DNA from: Acidobacteriota bacterium
GTDB lineage: Bacteria > Acidobacteriota > Vicinamibacteria > Vicinamibacterales > UBA2999
Length of the DNA stretch: 64,000 nt
Direction of reading: 5' to 3'
Assembly (NCBI GenBank): GCA_016184455.1
Contig: JACPCS010000105.1
Coordinates: 32,940-96,939, forward strand
Shown: positions 22,093 through 32,968 of the stretch, piece after piece
Layout: each line of letters opens with the position of its first letter
Position numbering within the stretch: position 1 is the first letter of the stretch
Notes under the pieces: model-generated
Told to the model about the DNA's origin: nothing
Databases searched by the model: none
Seen by the model: only the letters and a program-made list of their open reading frames with translations
Position numbers and translations under genes: made by a program

Positions 22093-22676
22093 TCAGAACG
22101 TTTCCATCCACCGGCGCGCACGCGGTGCGTAATACAGCACGCGCGTACGGGCGGTTGCGCCGAGCACACGCACGGCGAGCTGCGTGCCGTCGCGGCCGCG
22201 GATGTAGACCGTGCCCGGCGTGGCAGTCCCGAGCGGCGTGAACGAAAGCAGATCGCTCGATCCAAAACGAACTGGATCGGCGCCAAGCTCCGGTGCCAGC
22301 GCGATCTCGACACCCGGAAAGAGCTCGGGGAGCCGCGCCGGCGCGTCGAGGGGGCGATCCACGTCCGCGGCAATGTCGCTCGTGCGGACCCCGTTCTGGT
22401 TGTGGTCGACGAATGTCTGAAACGTGACGCCCGTACGGTCGTCGACGAAACGCAGCGCCACGTTCGCCGATCGCAGCACCGCGTAGGTTCGCGCTGCGGT
22501 CATCCGCGCCGCCAGGAAGCGCGCCGCGGCCCTGGCGCGTGAGCGGTCGAGGCCGCTCAGCATCTGTGGAACAGCCACCGCGGCCATCACGGCCATGAGC
22601 CCGGCGACGAACAGCAGCTCGACGAGCGTGTAGCCGGAGGCGGAGGGCTGAAGCCCTCCGCCTCCTTCTCGTTCAT
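22093..22676 (-). CDS. Prepilin-like (GspH/FimT-type pseudopilin) protein, 5' end disturbed
   Basis: The reading frame ending at 22093 codes for a type IV prepilin-like protein of about 180 residues: the prepilin signature G-YTLVELLFVAGLMAVMAAV, a hydrophobic N-terminal helix, then a GspH/FimT-like globular part (ARMTAARTYAVLRSANVALR) ending in RTRVLYYAPRARRWMETF. An ATG at 22676, directly after the comEA stop, is at the right place, but it is out of frame with the prepilin part by two bases. No ATG, GTG or TTG lies in the prepilin frame between the signature and position 23046. A perfect 30-base palindrome sits exactly where the leader peptide should be. Either the palindrome disrupted the leader (pseudogene), a base is wrong, or an unusual start is used. 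Coordinates give the intended gene. Confidence 0.65.
22636..22665. repeat. Perfect 30-base palindrome in the prepilin leader
   Basis: GGAGGCGGAGGGCT (22636-22649), a two-base loop and its exact reverse complement (22652-22665). It resembles the GGAGGC-TTTCAG-GCCTCC hairpin before recA, so it probably belongs to a dispersed repeat class. Confidence 0.8.
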
Positions 22677-23009
22677 CTACTGCGTGGCGGCGCGGTCGGT
22701 CTTCGGTGGCGTGACCGTGACGAGCGCTTTCAGCTTCAGGAAGCTCGCTTCGCCGATGCCGCGGACGTTCATCAGTTCCTCGATCTTCTTGAAGCCGCCA
22801 CTCTGCTGGCGATAGTCGACGATCCGCTGCGCCAGCGCCGGACCGACGCCGGGCAGCGCCTCGAGCTGCGCCGCGGTCGCGGTATTCAGGTTCACCGGCG
22901 CCGCCGCGTCGACCGCCGCCGCAGCCGCCGGCGCGCGGCCGCGCTGCTGCGCGGCGTCCACGGTGAGGCCAAGGCTCAGTACGAGCAGCGCCGCCATCAT
23001 CATTCGCAT
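22677..23009 (-). CDS. comEA: ComEA-like helix-hairpin-helix DNA-binding protein
   Basis: The 110-residue product starts MRMMMAALLVLSLGLTVDAA, a signal peptide, preceded by a strong purine-rich ribosome site (GAGGAGGAG). After an Ala-rich linker comes the helix-hairpin-helix repeat domain: VNLNTATAAQLEALPGVGPA and LAQRIVDYRQQSGGFKKIEE, then LMNVRGIGEASFLKLKALV. This is the ComEA/ComE DNA-uptake domain, which holds incoming DNA in the periplasm during natural transformation; small HhH proteins of other function share it. An upstream in-frame extension lacks homology. It is followed by the prepilin-like gene, whose ATG touches this stop codon. Confidence 0.88.
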   Translation of the reverse strand: MRMMMAALLVLSLGLTVDAAQQRGRAPAAAAAVDAAAPVNLNTATAAQLEALPGVGPALAQRIVDYRQQSGGFKKIEELMNVRGIGEASFLKLKALVTVTPPKTDRAATQ

Positions 23010-23281
23010 CGCATCTCCTCCTCTGCTGTGTGTCCGTCCATGCCATGGGCTTGCCCTGGCGCGCTCCCGTGGCGCGAGGTCGGGCGCCTTCGACGAGCGC
23101 ATCCCGGAACGGTCAGGGTTCCGGCAAGGACGACGCCGCTGCGGCGGCACGGCGACTGTCCCGGCAAGCCACTGAGGACGAGCGACTTCAGAGAAAGAGA
23201 GAAGAGAGCGAAACTGGAAGGGACGTCGCGAGCGACAACTGCGGTTACGCGGGAGACGGGCACCGGCGGGTGACGCGGGGC
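23010..23281. other. Intergenic region without a recognisable gene
   Basis: Between comEA and the epimerase gene, both read leftward, lie 272 bases. Short open frames on both strands are Arg-rich shadows. It holds one modest inverted repeat, CCGGAAC (23104-23110) with GTTCCGG (23118-23124), and presumably the comEA promoter, which I could not pick out. Confidence 0.5.
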
Positions 23282-24226
23282 CTACGCGACCGTGACGTGC
23301 GAGCTGCGGTACCAGTCGACCGTCTTTTTCAGCCCGTCTTCGAACGCGACGATCGGGGCATAGCCGAGCAGCCGCTGCGCCTTGGTGATGTCCGCCTGGG
23401 AATCGCGGACGTCGCCGAGGCGGGCGGGCGCGTACACCGGCTCCACGCGCGCGCCGATCAGGTCGCGGAGCGCGCGAAAGAGCCCGTTGATGCTGATGCG
23501 GCTGCCCGTCGCCACATTGATCACGTCGCCGGCCACCCCCGGCACTTCACACGCCCGCAGCACGCCGTCGACCACGTTGGCGACATAGGTGAAATCGCGC
23601 GTCTGCTCGCCGTCGCCATAGATGGTCGGTGCGCGGCCCTCCGACAGCGCCGTGATGAAGAGCGAGATCACGCCGGAGTACGGCGACGACGGATCCTGCC
23701 GCGGCCCGAAGACGTTGAAGTACCGGATGGTCACCGTCTCGAGGCCGTACAGGCGCATGAACAGCTGCCCATACTGCTCGCCCACGAGCTTCTGGAGCGC
23801 ATAGGGCGACAGCGGCGACGGTGCCATCGACTCGGTCTTCGGCAGCGCCGGCGTGTCGCCGTACGCGGACGACGAGCCGGCATAGACAACGCGGCGCACG
23901 CCGGCCTCGCGCGCGGCCAGCAGCACGTGCAGCGTGGCATCGATGTTCGCCTGATGAGAGGTGAGCGGATCCTCGACCGAACGGGGTACCGACGGAATCG
24001 CCGCCTGATGAAGCACGACGTCGACGCCGGCGCACGCGCGGCGGGCGACGGCAAGGTCGGCCAGGTCGCCTTCGATGAAGTCGACGCCGCCCGCCTGCGC
24101 GAGGTTCTGCCGGCGGCCCGTGACGAGATTGTCGACGACGCGGACTCGGTGCCCGCGGCGAACCAGCTCGTCCGTCAGATGGGAGCCGATGAACCCGGCC
24201 CCGCCCGTGACAAGGTAGAAGGCCAT
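23282..24226 (-). CDS. NAD-dependent epimerase/dehydratase (UDP-glucose 4-epimerase-like)
   Basis: The 314-residue protein is an extended short-chain dehydrogenase. The Rossmann motif is TGGAGFIGSHLTDELVRRG at the N-terminus; YALQKLVGEQYG near residue 145 carries the catalytic Tyr-x3-Lys; SSSAYGDTPALPKTE and RYFNVFGPRQDPSSPYSGVI are typical of GalE/WbpP-like sugar-nucleotide epimerases. It probably makes a UDP-linked sugar for surface polysaccharide or glycoprotein. No glycan cluster surrounds it; the neighbours are comEA and RNase P RNA, so substrate remains open. Confidence 0.9.
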   Translation of the reverse strand: MAFYLVTGGAGFIGSHLTDELVRRGHRVRVVDNLVTGRRQNLAQAGGVDFIEGDLADLAVARRACAGVDVVLHQAAIPSVPRSVEDPLTSHQANIDATLHVLLAAREAGVRRVVYAGSSSAYGDTPALPKTESMAPSPLSPYALQKLVGEQYGQLFMRLYGLETVTIRYFNVFGPRQDPSSPYSGVISLFITALSEGRAPTIYGDGEQTRDFTYVANVVDGVLRACEVPGVAGDVINVATGSRISINGLFRALRDLIGARVEPVYAPARLGDVRDSQADITKAQRLLGYAPIVAFEDGLKKTVDWYRSSHVTVA

Positions 24227-24290
24227 ACGGCCGGGTTCCTCAGCAAAGATCGGTCCGGCTCAGGCCAGACCCTTCGAAGGCAAAGAGAAC

Positions 24291-24767
24291 GTCGCAGACA
24301 GCCATAAGCCGAATTCTGTCCGCCTTCGCCCGCCTTGCGGCGGGCTACGGCGAGACGACCATTCCTCTAGTCCCGCAATTGCTCGCGGGCTCCAGCGACC
24401 TACCCGGTGGCTTCGGACGGGCCGTCCTCGATCGCCACCCTATTTGGTCTTGCTCCGTGCGGGGTTTTGCCTGCCGTCCGTGTTACCACGAACGCGGTGC
24501 GCTCTTACCGCACCTTTTCACCATTGCCGCGTCCGCCTGCGCGCCCGAAGGCGCTTCGGCGAGACGGTAGGCTGTGTGTTTTCTGTGCCACTCATCCGTC
24601 AGGTTACCCTGCCCGGGCGTTACCCGGCGCACTGCCCTTCGGAGTTCGGACTTTCCTCCCCTCGACTCGCCTCTTCGGGGCTCGCTCGGGGCGGGCCCGT
24701 TGGCCGGCCTGTCGCGAGCGAGCCCCGAAGGGGCGAGTCGAGCGGCGGTCGTCTGTCTGACTGCGAC
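24291..24767 (-). ncRNA. rnpB: RNase P RNA, bacterial type A
   Basis: RNase P RNA is the catalytic subunit that trims the 5' leaders of tRNA precursors. Read on the minus strand, the 5' part has CAGACAGACGACCGCCGC and GGGGAGGAAAGTCCGAACTC, the universally conserved P3-P4 flank. The middle has GGGTAACCTGACGGATGAG and the 3' part ends in GACAGAATTCGGCTTATGGC, all hallmarks of type A RNA. The ends are set by the P1 helix: GTCGCAG (24767-24761) pairs with CTGCGAC (24297-24291). The P3 arm is oversized: 24663-24688 and 24715-24740 form a 26-base stem with one mismatch. A second GC-rich hairpin near 24325-24350 lies before the 3' consensus. Confidence 0.95.
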
Positions 24768-24772
24768 TTCTC

Positions 24773-24778
24773 ATTATC
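24773..24778 (-). promoter_or_regulatory. Candidate -10 box of rnpB
   Basis: On the minus strand GATAAT lies six bases upstream of the predicted RNase P RNA 5' end, the spacing of a -10 box. I see no good -35 hexamer; the region overlaps the last codons of the upstream response-regulator gene. Confidence 0.4.
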
Positions 24779-24787
24779 CCGTACGGG

Positions 24788-26202
<1,415 letters not shown>

Positions 26203-26206
<4 letters not shown>

Positions 26207-27696
26207 CGGCCGTCGATCTTCACGGTCTCGAGCGTGCGCTGGTCGAGCTCCGGCTTGTAGACGTACATCGTGAGGATGTCGCCTGCACGAGCGCCGGTCG
26301 TCAGACGGCGGTAGTCGTCCACGTTCTGGACGCGCTGCCGGTTGATCTCCAGAACGACGTGGCCGCGCTCGATCGCCGCGTCGAAGGCGGGACTCATCGG
26401 CTCCACGCGCGCGACCACCACACCACGAAGCCCCTCGGGCAGCCTGTACCGGGCGGCCGCCTCCGCGTCGAGATCCCGAACGCTCAGGCCGAGCGAGGAG
26501 CCGGGCTGGCTCGAGGGAACCGGCGGTGCGTCGGTCACGGAGGTGCGCCGCTCGCGCGTCGGCCGCTCCGTCAGCTTCAGGGTCACGCTCAGGGCACGGC
26601 CGTCGCGCAGGAGCTGCAGCGTGGCGACCGACCCGGGCTCGCGTGCGGCAATCGTCTGAATCAGCGCCTCGTTGCCCGGAATCGGCCGGCCATCGACGCC
26701 AACGATCAGGTCGTAGGTCCGGACGCCGGCCCGGGCTGCGGGCGATCCCGGCGTCACGTCCTGGACGAGCGCACCGACGGCCGTCGACAGCCGGAGCGAC
26801 CGCTGGAGGTCGGGATCGACGTCGCGCAGCGTCACGCCGATATAGCCGCGGGACACGCGCCCCTTGGCCCGCAGCTGCGGGAGAATGGCGCGCGCCTGAT
26901 TGATGGGAACGGCGAAGCCGATGTTCGCGGCGCGCGAGCTGATGGCCGCGTTGATGCCGATCACTTCCCCCCGCGCGTTGATCAGCGGGCCGCCGCTGTT
27001 GCCGAAGTTGATCGCCGCATCGGTCTGGATGTAGCGGTCGAGCGAGCTGTCGAAGAGCTTGCGGCCGATGAAGCTCACGACCCCGACCGTCACGGTGTGC
27101 TCGTACGCGAGCGGGTTGCCGATGGCGAGCACCCACTCGCCGACGCGCAGCGTGTCGGAATCGCCCAGCGGCGCGAACGGAAACGGCCGGCCGTCGTCGA
27201 TCTTGATGAGCGCGATATCGGTATCGGGGTCGGTGCCGACGGCCTCGGCGCGGAGCTGCCGGCCGTCGCCGAGCCGCACCACGATGCGCTCCGCGCCGTC
27301 GATGACGTGGTGGTTGGTCAGAATGAATCCGTCTCCGTCGATGATGAAGCCGGTGCCGGCGCCGCGGCGGGGCGCCTCGGGCTCCCGCGGCTGCGGCCGC
27401 TCGAACGGGTCGAAACCGTCTGGCAGCAGCATCCGGCGGCGCGGTCTCGCGCTGGCGCGCGAGGCGGCATCGATGTTGACAACGGCGGGGTTCAGGCGCT
27501 CCGCGACATCGGCAAACGAGGGCGTGGCGACCGACACCGCCGCCGCCGCGCGCTCCACGACGCGTGCGGCGGGAGCTGGCGCGGCGACGGCGGAGGCGGC
27601 CGGCGCCGGCATCATCGTGCCGGCCACGACGAGCCCGACGAAAAATGCCACGGTGGCGGTGAGCGCGACCGTCACCGCCAGAAACCGCCGAGTCAT
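26203..27696 (-). CDS. HtrA/DegP-family periplasmic serine protease with two PDZ domains
   Basis: The 497-residue protein begins with a membrane-targeting segment (residues 9-30, VALTATVAFFVGLVVAGTMM). The trypsin-like domain has the full triad: His in ILTNHHVIDGAE, Asp in DTDIALIKIDD and Ser in NFGNSGGPLINARGEVIG. Two PDZ domains follow, the first around RGYIGVTLRDVDPD to ARAGVRTYDLIVGVDGRPI and the second around SLGLSVRDLDAEAAARY to HVVLEINRQRV. Such proteases degrade or refold damaged envelope proteins. It starts 42 bases after ligA and is coupled to the downstream NtrC-type regulator. Identification is secure; whether it is DegP, DegQ or DegS in role is not. Confidence 0.95.
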
Positions 27697-27706
27697 GGCT
27701 GTTTTT

Positions 27707-27712
27707 ATTATG
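27707..27712 (-). promoter_or_regulatory. Candidate extended -10 of the htrA-like gene
   Basis: On the minus strand TGT CATAAT (CATAAT at 27712-27707) ends ten bases before the ATG at 27696. The hairpin repeat at 27720-27737 lies immediately upstream, in the -20 to -35 region. Confidence 0.4.
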
Positions 27713-27719
27713 ACAGAAG

Positions 27720-27737
27720 GTCCGGCTGAAGCCGGAC
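27720..27737. repeat. GTCCGGCT-GA-AGCCGGAC hairpin after ligA
   Basis: An eight-base stem with a two-base loop, directly after the ligA stop codon. It is one of three near-identical copies in the window (also 53316-53333 and 55896-55913). Here it could end ligA transcription, although there is no U-tract on the ligA side. Confidence 0.75.
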
Positions 27738-27738
27738 A

Positions 27739-29811
<2,073 letters not shown>

Positions 29812-29816
29812 TCATT

Positions 29817-30839
29817 CTATCGATCGCGCGAGACGACGTAGTCGGGCAGAAAGAGCAGCGCCTCGCGTGCGTCGTTGGCCGGGAACGCCTGCAGCGCCTG
29901 CTTGGCCCGGTCGACGAAGCTCAGCGCGGTGTTCTGGGCGTACTCGATCGATCGCGTCTCGGCCAGCATGGCGCGCAGCTGCCGCCACTCATCCACATCG
30001 ACCGCCCGATCGCGCGCGATCTTGCCCACGAGCGCGCGCGCCCGCCCATCGTCCTGCGTGAGCAGGTGGATGACGGACAGCGTCAGCTTCCCTTCGCGCA
30101 GGTCGCCGCCCACAGGTTTGCCGAGCGCGACCTCATCGCCCGTGAAATCGAGCAGGTCATCGACGATCTGGAACGCCATGCCGATGTTGGAGCCGTACTC
30201 CCAGAGGGCTTCCTGCTGCTCGCGGGTCGTCGGCCCGAGCATGCCGCCGATGCGGGCGCAGCCGGCGAACAGATACGCAGTCTTGCGGCGAACGATCTCG
30301 AAGTGCTCTTCTTCGGAGAGGTCGACCGCGCCCTGCTTCGTGAGCTGGTAGATCTCTCCCTCGACGATCCGAAGCGTCACATCACAGAGCAGCCGGATGA
30401 CGTCGAGCGTGTCCTGCGTGAGCGCGAGCGACATCGACTTGAGATACAGGAAGTCGCCGAAGAGCACCGTCAGATGGTTCCCCCACCGCGTATGCGCGGC
30501 CTGGCGTCCGCGGCGCAGCTCCGCCTCGTCGATGATGTCGTCGTGCACGAGTGTCGCGCTGTGGATGAACTCGACGACCGACGCGTACAGCACCGCGCGC
30601 TCGCCGGTATAGCCGGCCATGCGCGCCGCCATGAGGAGCACGGCGGGCCGGATCCGCTTGCCGCCCCCGTCCTTGACGTAGTTGCCAATCGCGGGGATTA
30701 CGGAGATCTGCGACTGCACGTGCCGCGCGAACTCGCGCTCGACCGCGCGGAGATCGTCGCGAATGGGCTCGAACAACTGGGCGAGAACGGACGCGGACGC
30801 GTTAGGCGTGGCGGGATTCACGCGCGACAATCTGACCAC
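29817..30839 (-). CDS. Polyprenyl diphosphate synthase (octaprenyl/IspB-like)
   Basis: The 340-residue protein is a trans-type isoprenyl diphosphate synthase. The first aspartate-rich motif is LVHDDIIDEAELRRGR (Asp100, Asp101, Asp104) and the second is FQIVDDLLDFTGDEVALGKP; GGGKRIRPAVLLMAARMAG is the substrate-binding KRIRP segment. Residues just before the first motif are small (FIHSATLV), in keeping with a long-chain product, as used for quinone side chains. It lies between tatD and ligA on the same strand, 16 and 11 bases away. Chain length cannot be given from sequence alone. Confidence 0.93.
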   Translation of the reverse strand: MVRLSRVNPATPNASASVLAQLFEPIRDDLRAVEREFARHVQSQISVIPAIGNYVKDGGGKRIRPAVLLMAARMAGYTGERAVLYASVVEFIHSATLVHDDIIDEAELRRGRQAAHTRWGNHLTVLFGDFLYLKSMSLALTQDTLDVIRLLCDVTLRIVEGEIYQLTKQGAVDLSEEEHFEIVRRKTAYLFAGCARIGGMLGPTTREQQEALWEYGSNIGMAFQIVDDLLDFTGDEVALGKPVGGDLREGKLTLSVIHLLTQDDGRARALVGKIARDRAVDVDEWRQLRAMLAETRSIEYAQNTALSFVDRAKQALQAFPANDAREALLFLPDYVVSRDR

Positions 30840-30855
30840 ATCCCTGCGCCGCCAA

Positions 30856-31635
30856 TCAAGGTTTGAACAGGCGGACGAAATTCTCGTCGGTCGCGGCGGC
30901 GATGGCGTCGACGTGTATTCCCCGCGCGGCGGCGACGACTTCCGCGACGTGCACGACCCGCGCGGGCTCGTTGCGCGTGCCGCGGTGCGGCACCGGCGCC
31001 AGAAACGGGCTGTCGGTCTCGATGAGCAGGCGGTCGGCGGGCACGAGCCGCGCGACCTCGCGCAGCTCCTCCGCTTTCGGAAAGGTCACGATGCCGGCGA
31101 GCGACAGGTGAAAGCCCGCGTCGAGCGCGCGCCCGGCCGTGGCGCGGTCGCCCGTGAAGCAGTGAAACACGCCGCCGCCGTCCCCCGCCGCCTCCTCCGT
31201 CAGGATCCGGAACGTGTCCGCCTCCGCCTCGCGCGTATGGATCACCATCGGCAGGCGCCGCCGGCGCGCAAGCCGGATCTGCGCGCGGAACACGCCCTGT
31301 TGCACGTCGCGGGGCGCGAAATCGTAGTGATAGTCGAGGCCGATCTCCCCCAGCGCCCTCGCTGACGACGTCTCGTCGAACCGCTGCTCGACCAGTCGGA
31401 CGGCCCCCTCGGGGTCACAGGCGAACGCCCCGGCCGCGTGCGGATGCACGCCGATCGAGAACCGGACCGCAGGCCATGCCGCTTCGACCGCCGCGGCGCG
31501 CCGGCATTCCTCCTCGTCGTCAGCGCCAAGGATGACGAGCGCAGCGGTCACTCCTGCTTCCCTCGCGCGGTCAACGACGGCCCGGAGATCCTCGCGGAAC
31601 TCCGGGCCGGCGAGATGGCAGTGGCTGTCGACCAT
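30856..31635 (-). CDS. tatD: TatD-family metal-dependent deoxyribonuclease
   Basis: The 259-residue protein is read from ATG 31635 (MVDSHCHLAGPEFREDLRAV). The metal site residues are visible: the HCH pair at the start, Glu in ALGEIGLDYHYDFAPRD, His in MVIHTREAEADTF and GVFHCFTGD, and Asp in LLIETDSPFLAPVPHRG. TatD proteins are 3'-5' exonucleases linked to DNA repair and quality control. Its ATG overlaps by one base the stop of a TonB-receptor remnant (TGATG). A longer in-frame start would lie inside that remnant. metG-tatD neighbourhoods are common in bacteria, and here the remnant is wedged between the two. Confidence 0.95.
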   Translation of the reverse strand: MVDSHCHLAGPEFREDLRAVVDRAREAGVTAALVILGADDEEECRRAAAVEAAWPAVRFSIGVHPHAAGAFACDPEGAVRLVEQRFDETSSARALGEIGLDYHYDFAPRDVQQGVFRAQIRLARRRRLPMVIHTREAEADTFRILTEEAAGDGGGVFHCFTGDRATAGRALDAGFHLSLAGIVTFPKAEELREVARLVPADRLLIETDSPFLAPVPHRGTRNEPARVVHVAEVVAAARGIHVDAIAAATDENFVRLFKP

Positions 31636-32921
31636 CAGAAGTCGAATGCGATCGAGAGCTTCACGAAGCGCGCCGGGAGAATCGTCGTCGGCCGACGCCA
31701 CACGGCGAAGCTGCTGTTCTCAGCCAGCACGGGGTTGGCGTTGAGGACGTTGTAGAGATCCACGTTGGCGGTCGTCCGCGTCCTGGCCGCGCGCAGGATC
31801 TTCCCGACGCGCAGATCGACCTGGTTCCGGCGCTCGCCGTACATCGTACCCGGCTCCACGAGGTTCACCGTGGCATTGGCCGCGCCACCCGAAAGAGGCC
31901 GGCCCAGCGTCTGCGCCACGACGGCCGTCGGTGCGTTGTACATCGCGGCAATCTCGGGCCCTGGCAGACTCTGATACACCGCGCTGACCTGCACGTCGAC
32001 CCTCGGCACGGTGTAGGTGCCGATGAACTTCACCTGTCTGAGGAATGCCGTCTCGACGTGGCAGGACGGGTTGAGCGGTGCCGTCTCCGGAAGCTGCGCC
32101 CTGATCTCGCACGTGTCTCTCGTCGTCCGGCCGGTGCTCATGCCGCCCATGAGCAGCATGCCCGCCCGAGGCCGCGCATTGACGGTAATGTCCACGCCGT
32201 TCCAGCGCTCGATCTGCCTGCCGTAGTGGCTGGCGAAGGTAATGTAGTTGTCGGCCGGCACGCCGAACTTCGCCGGCTTCAGGTCGTACAGGCCATTGAC
32301 CACGTGCCCTCCGCCGCCCGGCAGGTCGCGGTGCCCGGGTGCCGTGACGTCGAATGCGTCGAAGTCGGCGGCGGTCAGCGCGCGGTTGTCCGACACGTTG
32401 AAGTTGCCGTACCAGCGGCGGAAATACGTGGCGTCGACGGCGACGCGCGGCATCAGCTCGTGCTGCACGCCGGCCGAGAACTGCCAGTTGTACTCGCGGT
32501 GTCCCCAGCCGCCGATCACCTGGGGATCGTAGGTGGCGCCGGGCACGGGCAGACCGAAGTTGCGGTTCGACATCGCCCCGCACTCGCGGTTCGCCGACGG
32601 GTTCAGGAGGTCGCAGTCGGGCACGAAATTCAGGTTCGCGTCGTTCCAGGACCGGTTCGTGCTCGTCACGACGCGATCGATGGGATTCATCACGTCACCA
32701 AAGATGGCGGTCCGGTCGGCACCGCGGAGCGCCTGGCCGGCCATGTACTTCGCCAGGCTCATCTTCACGGCTGTCCTCCCGGTGCCGAACAGATCGTACG
32801 CGGCGCCCATCTTCGGCGTGATGTCGTGCCACGCGAGACCCTTCGTCGGCTCGAACGTGATCCTGCGATGACGCAAGTCAATCGACGCATGCCGCGGCAC
32901 CTCCTCGCGCGAACTACACAC
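31635..32921 (-). pseudogene. TonB-dependent receptor, C-terminal barrel remnant
   Basis: The open frame of up to 428 residues corresponds only to the last part of a large acidobacterial-type TonB-dependent receptor: ITPKMGAAYDLFGTGRTAVK, then alternating strands (YNWQFSAGVQHELMPRVAVD, ATYFRRWYGNF) and a proper barrel end FVKLSIAFDF with terminal phenylalanine. Full receptors of this type have about 1000 residues with a carboxypeptidase-like domain, plug and 22 strands. The plug, the N-terminal domains and the signal peptide are missing, and metG begins only 47 bases further on. No good start or signal sequence is present. I call it a 5'-deleted pseudogene; the frame itself is still open. Confidence 0.8.
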
Positions 32922-32968
32922 GCTGGCCCCAGAGGTGGCGAGGAGGCGAGCCGCGCCTCGCGGAGGGC

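Noticed and set aside
23030..24307. Plus-strand open frame across the epimerase gene
   Set aside because: Antisense shadow of the recognised epimerase; no domains.
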